A stretch of DNA of 64,000 nt, taken from Daedaleopsis sinensis (lineage: Eukaryota; Basidiomycota; Agaricomycetes; Polyporales; Polyporaceae). Positions 12,690-24,200 of the stretch are shown in pieces. Location of the stretch: contig CM066310.1 of assembly GCA_033807695.1 (NCBI GenBank), forward strand, positions 2,914,001 to 2,978,000, read 5' to 3'. Every line of letters starts with the position of its first letter. The first letter of the stretch is position 1. Both the position numbers and the translations under genes were made by a program. Below the pieces are notes generated by a model. The model made no database searches, had not been told where the DNA came from, and saw nothing but the letters and a program-made list of their open reading frames with translations.

Positions 12690-13340
12690 CTATCGCGCCA
12701 ACTTGAAGTTGCCCTGGCAGTACCTACGGCGACTAAACCACTCGGGCTGGGACAGTAGTGGTCGAAACTGTCGTCCCGTCCTGTTCAAGCTCCGCACTCC
12801 GTTCACGTGTACTACGACAGCCTGGCCGTGTGCAATCTGCTGCATCGCCGTCTGCGTGCCCGAGGCCCGAGCAGGTGAATGCCAGTCGATAGTAGGCTCC
12901 AGATATACTACGAGATAGTCGTGAGTTCTCCAACAACAAAAGGATTCACGATCTCACCGTCGCAGCCAGTCGCATGTGTGCGTATGTGTCGAAAGCAGCC
13001 ACAAAGCAACCTTACCAGTTCCTCTCTTGGTTCCGAGAACCACTCGATGCCTCCTTACCAGCGCGGCTTCGTGCAGTGGCATGTCACGGCGCGTTCTCAC
13101 CCTGTTCTTCCAGCAACGGGATACGGACTCCTCGTACGACGGTATGGAAGCTTATACTCAGTGGCGGTATCGTACAATCGGCATCGTGCACATCTGCATC
13201 GACAGGCATGCAAGCTGCACATCATAAGTGAAAGTAGATCTCTCGCTGTCTCCACTGGCAGACTCTCCAGACTCCATCGGAAACCACACGGCCGACATCT
13301 CTGCATTCAGGGCCCAAGCAGAACGAGCAGCCGTCTGCTA
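12690..13340. repeat. Dispersed repeat, copy 1
   Basis: Shares collinear blocks with 18662-19145 in the same orientation: GACTAAACCACTCG, CCAGTTCCTCTCTTGG, CAGTGGCGGTATCGTACAA, CAGACTCCATCGGAA and GCAGAACGAGCAGCCGTCTG. The copies differ by indels and substitutions. Both keep an open minus-strand frame around AEMSAVWFPMES / AEISAVWIPMES, so a decayed coding element is possible. No terminal repeats were seen. Confidence 0.65.
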
Positions 13341-14404
13341 CTATACTTGATCAAAACCACTGGAGACGATCAGCTCGAGAACGTAGTGAACGATATGGTG
13401 CGGGACAGTCCAGAGGCAACCTACTGGGCTGGTACTATACGGAGTCTTCGCACTACACTAGCGACTGGGGCCGGGATACTGGGATAGAGTGCAGCCTCCT
13501 ATAGGTATTGTACAGGTATATAATAGTGCCGGATTGTTCACGATATGATGCAACTCCCTCATCCCCTTTCATGAACCTGTAAGTTCCTCCGGACTCCCGT
13601 ATCATCCCCATCGGGGTCGTGACTATGACTGGCTTCGAACATGCCTCGTACTGTATCGCGATCAAACTGCTCGCAGAGTCGCTCCTCCCTCAACAAAAAC
13701 ACGTTCTGCTCCTCCTCTGGTATCTCCACATCCTGCTCGGAGTCGAGCCGTCCACACACTCCCTGGCCAGAGACTGTTCTGCTAAGACGATCTGTGTGCC
13801 AGGGGAGCGGCTGTGCTGTACGACGAGAGGGATTGGCGGGCGGGAGAACCGGATGGATGTCGGGCTCGCGCACCCGGACAAGCCGTCGGCAGGTACCCGG
13901 AGGTGAAACAACCCCTCCCGAGGCATCCCCGCCGGCTTGGGTGAGATGCGCGGGTACATGAGCGGTAAAGATCGCGTTCGGCACTCTTCTGCACTCCTTC
14001 GAGTAAGACTCGTACGAATGGGACGCGCGTGCATATCGAAGGGGACGTGGTCGGCGGTGTTGGCGCGTCGCACAACCCCAGTTTCGACATGTCAGTGGCC
14101 CGTGGGATCGTCGGGCGGGACCGTCGGTCGGGCATTCAAGGCGCTGATGGTGCCTTTGATGGTGCAACGTGGCACGTAACGGTCGCATGCGCGCTTCAAG
14201 AGCGTCCACAGTTGACAGCAAGTCCAGCAGTACTTTGTGAAGCAAGTCAGTGGAGGCTGTCTGGATCATCAACGTCATTACACACTAACGTTGAATACAC
14301 AGTACAGGCTGCCGGCCAAATTTGAGGACGTACCGATGCGAAACGAACATGGGAGGGGCCCTGGAAGTTAGTCGGATGCACTCTCTGGCCGACGGATCGT
14401 CCTA
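13341..14404. other. Intergenic, no gene supported
   Basis: A 239-codon minus-strand frame at 13559-14278 overlaps long frames in all other phases and has a composition like random GC-rich sequence. Nothing else is visible. Confidence 0.45.
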
Positions 14405-15925
14405 TTAGGACGCTCCCTGGTCAGGGAGTGTGTGTACTATACCGGAGTCGTACTCTTTGTCGGACGGAGTGTCGTCCGACCGTGCCAGTGAGTCAGACTC
14501 GTCGCTGTATGGATCGAACGGAGGTTTGTCCGACGCTGCGTCCTCGTCCCTCCTGTCTTCATCCTCGGAGTCGCTAGGGACGAACGTGCTCGACTCGTCG
14601 TCGGACTCCGTCAGGTGTTCGAACCATGGGATGTCCGCCTGCAGCCCCACATCGGGGACGACCGCCCAGGACATCTGCAAGATGTAAGAGGCGGGGAAGC
14701 GGTGGATGCGCATCTCGTCCCCCGAGACGAGGGACGGGTGGCATACCAAGGGAAGGTCCGGACGGACGACCTTCCGTAGTAGGCGGCGCACGCGCTGGAG
14801 GGAGGGGAGGTTCCCGTGCATCACGCATTCCCTACACTCCGCCTCCATTTGTTTGCGAGGGGCGGCGCACGTGTGACACCAAATGTCCACATAGCGGATA
14901 GTCGGAGAGCGCAGGGCACGCAAGATGACTGACGGCGTCTGGTTCGGGGACATGGCTGGGAAGACAAAGTGCTCGAGAACGGGGCATATGCTGGCAAAGT
15001 CGCCATCCAGATAGGTGGTCGCACAGGGCTCCCAGCTGTAGGCGGAGATGACGATGTACTTCTTTGGGCATATGTGCAGGTAAGTGAGGGAGCGGCCATG
15101 CTTCTTCAAGAGCTCTATCGGGATGTCGCGGCAGTTGATAGCAGTGAGGCCTTGCAGAGCCGGCATGTTCCAGTTGGAGTAGACAAGGGCGACAAAGGCC
15201 GGGTGGTCTGTATACAGCTGGAGATACCGCAAAGATGGGAGTTCGAGAGCCCCGAGAGGTGTACGGGGTGTGTCTTGGAAATGGTTTTCAACAGGGCCGA
15301 TTTTGAGCGAAGTCAACGAGCTCGCTTGTGAGAGGAGACGGTGAAGCCCCACAACATACGTTTCGGACAGAGTCATGGACATATCCAGCTCTCGCAGCCC
15401 CGACGATATTCGAGTTGCGAATACCCCCTGGATAGTCGTTTGATCCACGAACCACGACGGGTTGAACCCGTCCCAACCATTTCCCTCGTCGGGCGTGTTC
15501 ACGATCGGAAAGTGAGGATTAGCGTGAAAAGAGAATGAGCGTAGCGCGACCGATCGTGTCAAGATGAGCGAAAGATCCTGCTGGACGACGTCCGCGCACG
15601 GTGCCCAGACGACGCACGAGTCCATCCGTATATGCTGGATCAGAAACCCGAAGTCACGCCCGTTCAGGGAGGACAGAGTGCGCGCAAGGGCAGGGATCTG
15701 ACCCATGCGCCGCAACACGACGTCTTCATACAGGATTGCAGTCGCAGGCCAAGACCAGGATTTGCAGACGAGTGTGAGTCGCTTTCGGAAACGTATTTCC
15801 TCTGTCCAGGGACTGCGAGGATGGAGGGCAGCTGGATCATGTTCGTGGTATGGCGGCATGGTTCCCTTGAATATCCGTAACAGGATCTCCGGCGGCAGCA
15901 AAGCAAAATGTGGCCAGGTAGACAT
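14405..15925 (-). CDS. F-box protein with acidic C-terminal tail
   Basis: Likely adaptor of an SCF ubiquitin ligase. A single exon encodes 506 residues from the ATG opening MSTWPHF. The F-box follows at once (LLPPEILLRIF, then LTLVCKSWSWPAT and ILYEDVVL), a form common in Agaricomycete F-box families. The middle has leucine-rich segments, such as LPSLRYLQLYTD and SLTYLHIC, suggesting a substrate-binding solenoid. The last ~70 residues are rich in Asp, Glu and Ser. The open frame runs 57 codons further upstream (to 16096, without ATG) into the end of an inverted-repeat element; I reject that extension because it is repeat sequence and the F-box begins right after the ATG. It is not close in sequence to the F-box genes at 37.6-51.5 kb. 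Target unknown. Confidence 0.85.
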   Translation of the reverse strand: MSTWPHFALLPPEILLRIFKGTMPPYHEHDPAALHPRSPWTEEIRFRKRLTLVCKSWSWPATAILYEDVVLRRMGQIPALARTLSSLNGRDFGFLIQHIRMDSCVVWAPCADVVQQDLSLILTRSVALRSFSFHANPHFPIVNTPDEGNGWDGFNPSWFVDQTTIQGVFATRISSGLRELDMSMTLSETYVVGLHRLLSQASSLTSLKIGPVENHFQDTPRTPLGALELPSLRYLQLYTDHPAFVALVYSNWNMPALQGLTAINCRDIPIELLKKHGRSLTYLHICPKKYIVISAYSWEPCATTYLDGDFASICPVLEHFVFPAMSPNQTPSVILRALRSPTIRYVDIWCHTCAAPRKQMEAECRECVMHGNLPSLQRVRRLLRKVVRPDLPLVCHPSLVSGDEMRIHRFPASYILQMSWAVVPDVGLQADIPWFEHLTESDDESSTFVPSDSEDEDRRDEDAASDKPPFDPYSDESDSLARSDDTPSDKEYDSGIVHTLPDQGAS

Positions 15926-16032
15926 GATAGGCTGGAGTCGAAACTGAGGAAGGTTGATCTTCGGGTTAACCAGTGCCCTAGTAACAAAAGCAAAAACGGA
16001 CTGAACAAGACTCACTCCGCCTGCCCTCAACA

Positions 16033-16967
16033 GATACAGCTGTTTGCGAAATTCGTGGCCGCCCAACTCCGACTGACGCGCGAACACTTTTGACACGAGA
16101 AAATCAGGAAATTCGAAAAATCAGTCGCACACTCTCCATGAACCCAAGCTGCTTCAAAATACTTCCTTGTTTTGCTGTAACGATTTTGAATAGACACGAG
16201 CTTTCCGGATCACTGTATCTGCCCTGGTTGCGGAGATATAGAGACCAGGCTATATTGACGAATGTGAGCGTTGTAGGCTTCGGTTGTACACGGAAATGTT
16301 TCTAGACAGCCTCCTAAGACACTCAAGCATCTATAACACTGATATTGAACTGCTTAATTCTGAGTGTCCGACTCCGAGAGGTGTGGCTGAGCTTGGAAGG
16401 AGTTCTCGTTGTGAGCTTCATCGAGCGCCCTTGACGTAGACAGACTACTATACTATTACTTTGATTTTCCGTCGCGTATAGTTCGCAGAAGTGGTCTAGA
16501 ATGAATGTAATGAGATCAGGACTGCATACTGAGAGATAAAAATGTAATGGTCCATTTTTTGATTCTCCTACGCGCCGCACAAACCTGAAGTGCAGTATAC
16601 ATTGGGCACTCGGCGACTGCTTTCGCAAACAGCTGTAATTGCTTTGATAGGTACCCAATCACCTATACTACTGATATTCCATTGTTTGCTGCTTGGTATA
16701 GATGTTCGTGAGGTGTGGTAGGAGTCCTCGCTGAGAGGTCAGACAAGCGCCCGTGACGTGGTCTTTCAACGACGCAGTTGGTCTGATTTTCTTTCATATG
16801 TAGTGCACAGAGGCAGTTTAGAGTACATATATCGAGCTCAGAATGGTTTATTGAAGCCATTCAGTGACCGGGAGATCAAACGGCAGTGACCCATTTTTTG
16901 ATTTTTCTGCGCGCAAAGTGCAGTGTGCAGTGGGCGCTCGGCCACGAAATTCGCAAATAGCTGTATC
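16033..16967. mobile_element. Terminal-inverted-repeat element (MITE-like, composite)
   Basis: The left end (from 16033, GATACAGCTGTTTGCGAAAT) matches the reverse complement of the right end at 16940-16967 (GATACAGCTATTTGCGAATT) at about 25 of 28 positions, with weaker similarity continuing for about 75 bases. A second right-end-like sequence lies at 16610-16638. The segments 16320-16638 and 16660-16967 are diverged direct repeats, sharing GAGGTGTGG, CCATTTTTTGAT and a closing CGCAAA-AGCTGTA block. No transposase frame is present, so it would be non-autonomous. No clear target-site duplication was found. Confidence 0.65.
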
Positions 16968-17522
16968 CTTCCGAGTTCCTTCTCATCCTCCTCCTAGTAC
17001 TAGTAGTAGTACTAGTTTGATCACCGATCGTCAGTAGACTGCAAGTACCTGCGAGGACGAGAATACGGTATACTACGACCGGGATCTTGCCGCCTGCCAG
17101 TTTGATCGCGTGATTCGACCAAACTCGCGCATTGGCGGAGTGCTCAAGCGCTCACGCCGCACCCATGATGCATGATGGGCGACATCGATCCAGATGGCAG
17201 TACCTCGACCGCCTGTGTACGACCAGCCTGATTGTGTAGCTGAGATATCCGTCGTTCACGACTACAGGTGCGCGGGGCAAGATTTGAACCTAGCTCACGG
17301 CAACATGTAACAACTGCACAACTTGTCTCAGGACATGATGGGGAGGGCTCCAAAGGTCTAGTAAGACAAGCGACTGACCAGTAATGACTCATAGTGCACC
17401 AGTCACTGTCATGCCTAACTGGCAGGATACAAGGCGATTGCTAGAGATTGAGGGAGTATGTAGTACACAGAATGAGACGACAACGATCGCAACAGTTGGC
17501 AGCGCTATGGCTACAATAACGA
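16968..17522. other. Intergenic with a tRNA-like stretch
   Basis: Between the inverted-repeat element and the gene on the minus strand at 17523-18255. Apart from the tRNA-like sequence at 17268-17335 and a short ACTAGTAGTAGTACTAGT palindrome near 17000, nothing is evident. Confidence 0.4.
17268..17335 (-). other. tRNA-like sequence, possible SINE head
   Basis: The minus strand shows TTGTGCAGTTGTTA, close to the RNA polymerase III A box of tRNA genes, followed by GGTTCAAATCTTGC, close to a B box with a mostly paired T arm. The A-to-B spacing is shorter than usual and no matching acceptor stem is found, so this is not a functional tRNA gene. It could be a tRNA-derived SINE head, a tRNA relic or chance. 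Confidence 0.3.
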
Positions 17523-18255
17523 TCAACACGCTGACCCCATCGAGACATGTTGGCTACTCACCTCTTCGAGCCGGTCCAGATACCACAACAACCGATAACC
17601 CTCCTTATATCCCAAGTCCGTCAAGAACATCACGACTTGTCGGAACATGACGTCTTTGACGTTCACGAGCTCGCGATTCGACCAAAAGACAAGGATCGGA
17701 AGGTCCTGATCCCACACCTCGCGTATCCTCATGTTGATCCCCGTCTGCTGATGAAAGTATTTCAGAATATTATGCCAGCTCTTGCCTGGGTCAACCGCGC
17801 CACGGACGCGAGCAAGCTGGGGGGTGGTGGCGGGGCAGTCGAAGCCGTACTCCTTGGCGTATTCGATGACTTTTGGAAGGGAGAACGGTATGCCAAACCA
17901 ACAAAGCGGGATGTCATTGAGTGGCAAGTCAACCCACAGAGGATCGAGCTCGGGGGGGAGATATTGGCACGGAAACATCTCTTGGAGTGAGATCTCCTGC
18001 AGTACATTGTTAGTATATCATCACGTCTTCGTCGAGAGGCGCGTGTACACATACCAAGTTTTCATAGTCAAAGGGCGGAATCTTCTCCTTGTTTGGATCC
18101 GAGCGATGGAGGATCGTGGGGGCATCGGGAGAGGATGTATCGTTGGGAGACGATGTACCATCGCCAGATGATTCCAAAGCAGACATACTAGATGAGCCGA
18201 TGAACAAGGAGGAAGAAGAGTTAAGTACAATACCCGGACGCCTGAGGCTATTCAA
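17523..18255 (-). CDS. Hypothetical fungal protein, two or more exons
   Basis: Not recognised. Exon 1 is 18255-18055 (or from the ATG at 18186) and exon 2 is 17996-17523; the GTATGT...CTGCAG intron is clear and keeps frame. The joined product is about 224 residues. After a Ser-rich N-terminus it has a folded-looking region with FPCQYLPPELDPLW, WFGIPFSLPKVIEYAKEYG and LPILVFWSNRELVNVKDV, rich in aromatics and without membrane segments. A donor-like GTGAGT after DRLEE may mark a further intron, which would replace the last 12 residues by a Pro and stop. It has no clear partner in the neighbourhood. Confidence 0.65.
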
Positions 18256-18661
18256 ATACCTATTATGTCACCGTCTCACAGGCACTGCCAGGTGTGCAAT
18301 CATATGCATGAGCGAGCATACAGCGAGACTGCCAGTCGAGCGTATCGCGTTGGTATCGCGCGTCAGGCCCCAGGAGCGGGGCGTCTTTGAACTCTTGCAG
18401 GGAGCGATACTGGTCCGACTTGTCTCTGGTGGTGACATGATCCAGACAGCCGATTACGATCTGAAGCTCACCGCCCGAGCCTCGCGCTGATCCCGTCCGA
18501 GAGCATAGTATGCATCCGAGTCAGTACGTACAAATCGTTGAATGAAGGGTAGTTTGACATAGATGTTGAAAGAGTTGACAATAGATAGTCGCCTTTCTCG
18601 TCTCTTGGAGTCTTCTAGTGGGTCTATTGAACCAAGAAAATAGGGCAAACTTTTAGCATGA

Positions 18662-19145
18662 TATCGCGCCAAGTTGCATATGCATAGTACCCGCGGTGAC
18701 TAAACCACTCGAACTGGGGATAGTTGCTCCATTAATAGTCGACACGTCCGTCGACGTCCCTTCAACTTTCTCCGCACTTCGAAGTTCACGGGTAAACATT
18801 CGGCGGCATGTGTCGTTCACGAATCAACCTTGCCAGTTCCTCTCTTGGTCCAGTGGGAACCACGCAATGTATACCAGCGCAGCTTCGGCATGTCTCGCGT
18901 GCTCACCCTGGTCTTCCAACCACGGGATATGGCAGACTCCTCGTTTGATGGTATGGAAATTTCTACACAGTGGCGGTATCGTACAACGGGCGTTAGCTGG
19001 CATTCAATCTGCTCAGTACAAGTAGATGTCCGGGACGCCCTCGCTACTCACCCTCTACAGACTCCATCGGAATCCACACGGCCGAAATCTCTGCATCCCG
19101 GCTGCGAATCAGGGCGCAAGCAGAACGAGCAGCCGTCTGCCGCGC
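18662..19145. repeat. Dispersed repeat, copy 2
   Basis: Counterpart of 12690-13340, in the same orientation, about 170 bases shorter through indels. It begins around ATCGCGCCAAGTTG and ends around GAGCAGCCGTCTGC. Confidence 0.65.
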
Positions 19146-21262
19146 ACTCGCACGCCGCGCCGATCCTCGTCGACTTTGCGCCTGCGTTCCAGGGCGCCCC
19201 AGGACGTCGTATACACTTATCTGCATCGTGGCCAGCTTCTGCGGCTGGCCTGTCCTCGCGCCCTGGCCACCAGCGAGCCAGCTGACCCTGCCGCACTCGA
19301 GCGTCCGATGCGGAGTGCGGAGGGCTGCCCGGTGCTCCGAGTGTGGGGGACCCCGGACAGCGCGTTGGGCTTCAATGCTTCATGGGTCCGCCCGTACGGG
19401 AAAAGGTAAGTGCCGCGAGCCTCGAGGAGTATTTGGGTGATAGAGTGGGTTCCTATTGGCGGATGCAGGGGGATGCAGGGACCCGCGGTCTTGTGGACGA
19501 GCGTCGAGGGCCGGGGAACTTGGAAGGGTCCGACGATGGGACATTACTTACGGCGTGCGCTGATCCAGCCCATCCGATAAGCAGCATCGTTTGTTCCGTT
19601 AGAGTTTGGAGTTTGCCTCGCGGCTCGCGTGCGGATGCGGAAGCTTGCTCAGGCGGCGCTGCGCGGACGGGGATGATGATGTGCGTTCTTCCGCGACGAG
19701 CTGGTGCTCCGGGGGTACTTTTGGGTTTGGGTGCAAGGTCATCGGAGGTGCTGGTGGACGCGACGCTGCACGAGTGACGGCATCGGAGTTGCCCTTCCAA
19801 CGGTGGGCTACAGCTCGGGGAAGGCGGCGTTCCAAGATGGCGTAGGGGCCAACTCGCACTCTTTGAGCTCTGCTGGGAGCTATGCAACTGCCTGTAATCG
19901 TAGTCCTTCTTTTTACTCGTAACACGAACGGCACCGATGACATCGTTGAGACTTGAACGACATGTCATCACGTACATCACTGTCAGTTTGCACATCCGAC
20001 TGCGCCGCAGATGTCGGCGACGGCCATCTATGTGTAACAGGCTGCACATGGTCACACATGCGGCGCGGCCATCGCCATTCGCCATTCATGCGACATGCAC
20101 GAGCCACGATATTGCCCAAATTAGCAGGCTGAATGACCTAAGAGAAGCTCCGGCACTTACAAGGATTTTCTGAGCGCCGGAACATGGGCGAAGGTCTCCG
20201 ACGTGCGGGAGCGTTCCGAACGGCTATCTGAGTATGACATTGCACGTACGGGTCGAACGTTTGAACGTTGAGATAGCAACATACGCCGACAATAGGTGCT
20301 GCTTCGCATAGACTCGTGCGGAGGAATGGAGGTCCTGAAGCGACGCGATGCTTGATGAGTTGCTGAAGGCTGTTCGGAGACCGCGCGCGCAAGTCGGATA
20401 GGCGGACCTACCTTCCGACTACCCATCCATCGCCTGTATGAGCGGTGTGCTCACGATGGCGCGCGTCGGCGAGTGGAGAGGCTGCTCGTGCCGTTGATTC
20501 TCGAGCATCCGAGGCGCCTGCGCGACGGTCCGCCTGATCAGCCTCGGATCAGCCTGCTCTAAAGTAAGTTTTCAAATATTGTTAGAAGACTGACTTCTGT
20601 TGCTTTGGAGCTGGATACGAGGTCACCAGAGGGATATTCGATACTGTGAAGCCTCTCGAAAGCTCAGCTACAAAGACATGAGTGAGCACCTGAATCAATT
20701 AGAGTAAGTAGTACGAGAGCTTGAAGCTTGACGTACCCTGCTAGCATTCATTCTATGTGCATATAGACACATGTAGATCCACCCCTTGCATACGCGACTT
20801 GGTTACACGGTTAACGTTTGAAAGGAGTCCTAGGCAAGCGACGTGGTACGGTAACGGAGAGGCAAAACCTGCAAAACGTTCCCGCCGAGCTGGGTCAGCT
20901 ACATATCCCAGCGGTGATTGGGGTCTTGCCCTTGTGCCACCCGGCCAAGTCGCCGCGAACACCCACTTTCCTCGTTGAACGGCGAGCTCAAGCTTCCAGA
21001 CATTGCACAGAGACAAAGGAGTGAAGAAAGTCGTAGTTCGAGCCAGGAATCGTTCGCGATGAAGGAGAAGGCGATGAGCAAAGCCTAGAAACTGCGACTT
21101 GGGCGAGCCTAGCCATGCGCCGGGGGTGTGGGCGGGCGCGTGCGAAATCTGAATTAGTTAGGCAGAATAATAGTTAGTCCGGCTTGCCTCTCTTCCTCCT
21201 TCTCCCCGTCCCGCCCGTCGTCCTCACCATCCCCGTCGTCGTCGCGCTCACCACGAGCGACG
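19146..21262. other. Intergenic, no gene supported; upstream region of the histidine kinase
   Basis: Frames of up to 210 codons (minus, 19453-20085) are seen, but several overlap on both strands, no domain is recognisable and no convincing splice chain can be drawn. The last few hundred bases, with pyrimidine-rich stretches just before 21263, are the likely promoter and leader of the kinase gene. Confidence 0.5.
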
Positions 21263-24200
21263 ATGGCTTCCGCAAATCATGCCTCGCAGCATCCCTTCTT
21301 CACCCATCTCGTCGCTCTCTTATCTGTCTACGAGCTCGGTCCATCTATCCCGACCCCCCTACCCAAATATGACGGCCCGACAGATTGGCAGATCGAGAGC
21401 ATCCACCGCTCGCTCGGCGCAATGGCTCGTCGTATGCACACGGCCGAAGAGGCTTTGAACTCCATTCGTGCCGCAGAGAGCTGTGGCCCCGAGAGCAAGA
21501 AGCGGAGGAGTGTCGGCGACAGTCCTCCTATGTCCAGTTCCGGTTCGTCTCAGACCGGCATGAACTCCATGGACTCTTCCAGCTTTACAAACGGCTCGCG
21601 TTCGTCAGTCTCGCCGTTTTTCACCCCCACCAGCTCCGTGGAGAGCATCCCGGGCACTCTCGACGGCTCCGTCAAGGACGTTGAGATGTCCGACTGCACC
21701 AGCGATGATAGCAGCAGCGGCGAGCCCACCCCCAACCCCGTGGCCCCCACTCACCCTGCTGGTCGCACCCCCAACGGCATGACCATCAACCTTGATGGCG
21801 TCGTCAACCCGCTCGACAAGATTCGTCGTGCGGCCGGTAACAACACTGTCAACGCGGCTTCTGCACCCCCCTCCACCCAGGCCGACCATGTGTCGTGCCC
21901 CGGTTGCGGCAGAATTATCACCGATACGGCTACTATCTCCAAGATCGTGACCATGTCCACCGGCGACGTCTCTTCTCCTCTGGTTGTCCCCCCCGGGCCC
22001 TTGGCCGCTGCGGCGTTCGAGAGCGGCATGAGCGCGGTCGACGAACTCAAGCTCTTAAAGACCCAGGTCCAGGACGTCGCGCGTGTCTGCAATGCTGTCG
22101 CGCGTGGTGACTTGTCGCAGAAAATCACGGTACCGGTTCAGGGTGTGGTCATGATCCAGCTCAAGGACGTCATCAACGCCATGGTGCGCGAATAGACTCA
22201 CGTTCGCTTACGAGAGCGCTCATGCTGATCATTCTTCTGCCTCAAGGTCGACAAGCTCGGACAATTCGCAAAGGAAGTCACTCGTGTATCCCAGGAAGTC
22301 GGCACAGAAGGGTACGTCATCCTTATTCGCATATCGGCATTCATCCACGTGCACCTGCCGCAACGGCCTTGAGCTGCACCGTTCGCGCAGTCCAGCTTGG
22401 CGTCCCCTTCGGCCAATTTTATCATGCGAGCACCGAGCTGACATGTTCATACAGCAAATTGGGTGGTCAGGCACTGGTTTTGGACGTTGAAGGCACATGG
22501 CGCGAACTCACTGGCGTTGTCAACAAGTTGGCGGCGAACTTGACGAATCAGGTACGGTCTATCGCAAAGGTTACCAAGGCTGTCGCATTGGGCGATTTGT
22601 CCAAACAAATCGAAGTCGACGCTCGCGGTGAAATACTCGAACTCAAGAATACGGTCAACGGCATGGTGGTTCGGCTCAGAGCGTTAGCGGCAGAGGTCAC
22701 ACGGGTAACTATGGAAGTCGGTTCTAAAGGTCAATTGGGCGGTCAAGCACACGTACCGGACGTCGAGGGTGTATGGTTAGAATTGACACGAAACGTGAGC
22801 TCCTTTCGAGTCTTTGATTTTGAATGATTGTGGCCCTGACGGATCCCCGCAGGTCAATCGAATGTGTTCGAGTTTGACGGATCAAGTGCGGTCTATCGCC
22901 ATGGTTACGACTGCTGTCGCTCGCGGTGACTTGACCCAGAAGATCGACATTGAGGTTGAGGGTGAGATGCTCACGTTGAAGCGTACGGTCAACTCCATGG
23001 TGGACCAGTTGAGCGCCTTCGCATCCGAGGTCACGCGTGTGGCGTTGGAAGTCGGAACGCAGGGTATCCTCGGTGGTCAGGCACGCGTCGAAGGTGTCCA
23101 AGGCACTTGGGCAGACTTGACCAGGAACGTGAACGTATGTATCTCAGAATTTACCTGCTCAACATCTAGCCATCGGCTCAATGCGGATACTTGCAGAAAA
23201 TGGCCACGAACTTGACGGACCAAGTGCGGTCCATCTCCGACGTCACGAAGGCTGTCGCAAACGGTGATCTGAGTAAGACCGTCGACGTCGATGTCCAGGG
23301 TGAGATGCTCGACCTGAAGACGACCGTGAACCAGATGGTGGCCCGACTCTCGACTTTGGCCAGCGAGGTCACGCGTGTGTCCTTGGAAGTCGGAACGGAG
23401 GGTATCATGGGCGGCCAAGCATCGGTCCCCGATGTCCAGGGCGTGTGGAAGGTGCGTCTCCTTCCTACCCCCTTGGACCGGAGTCGCGCGATTGAACATA
23501 CGCGCTCGTGGTAGGGCTTGACCGACAACGTGAACTTGATGGCCATGAATTTGACGAACCAAGTGCGATCGATCGCCGAGGTCACGAAGGCCGTCGCGGG
23601 CGGAGACTTGACGAAGCGGATCACCGTCGACGTGCGCGGAGAGATGCTGGACTTGAAGGAGACCGTGAACGGCATGACGGAGAGTTTGAGCATCTTCGCG
23701 GACGAGGTCACGAGGGTCGCGAAGGAGGTCGGAACCGAGGGTTTGTTGGGCGGTCAGGCGCAGGTCACCAACGTCGGCGGTACGTGGAAGGACCTGACGG
23801 ACAACGTCAACGTCATGGCTGCGAACGTACGTCGGTCTTAAGGCTCCCCCGGATACTGACTAATCGGTCTTCCATTCAGTTGACGTTACAAGTGCGAACC
23901 ATCGCGCTCGCCACGGTAAGGGAGCTGTCTCGAGATGATGAGGTTCAGGTCATTGATGCTGGGCTTGTAGCGCGCCGTCGCGAAGGGTGACTTGACGCAG
24001 AAGGTCACGGGCGTTCCAGTCTCTGGAGAAATACTCGACCTCGTCAACACTATCAACAGCATGATCGACCAGTTGGCGATCTTCGCTGCCGAGGTCAAGA
24101 AGGTTGCGCGCGAGGTCGGTACCGAAGGAAAGCTTGGCGGTCAGGCCGAGGTCGGAAACGTCGAAGGTATCTGGCAGGAAATCACGTACGTCCTGGTCCC

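Noticed and set aside
13559..14278. 239-codon minus-strand frame
   Set aside because: Comparable open frames exist in the other phases, no domain or splice structure is visible, and the composition is that of random GC-rich DNA.
15926..16096. Upstream extension of the F-box protein at 14405-15925
   Set aside because: No ATG, and it is the end of an inverted-repeat element; the F-box starts directly after the downstream ATG.
18454..18672. 72-codon minus-strand frame upstream of the unknown gene
   Set aside because: No convincing donor links it to the gene at 17523-18255; it is probably chance.
19453..20085. 210-codon minus-strand frame
   Set aside because: Arg/Ser/Pro-rich without motifs, overlapped by plus-strand frames of similar quality.
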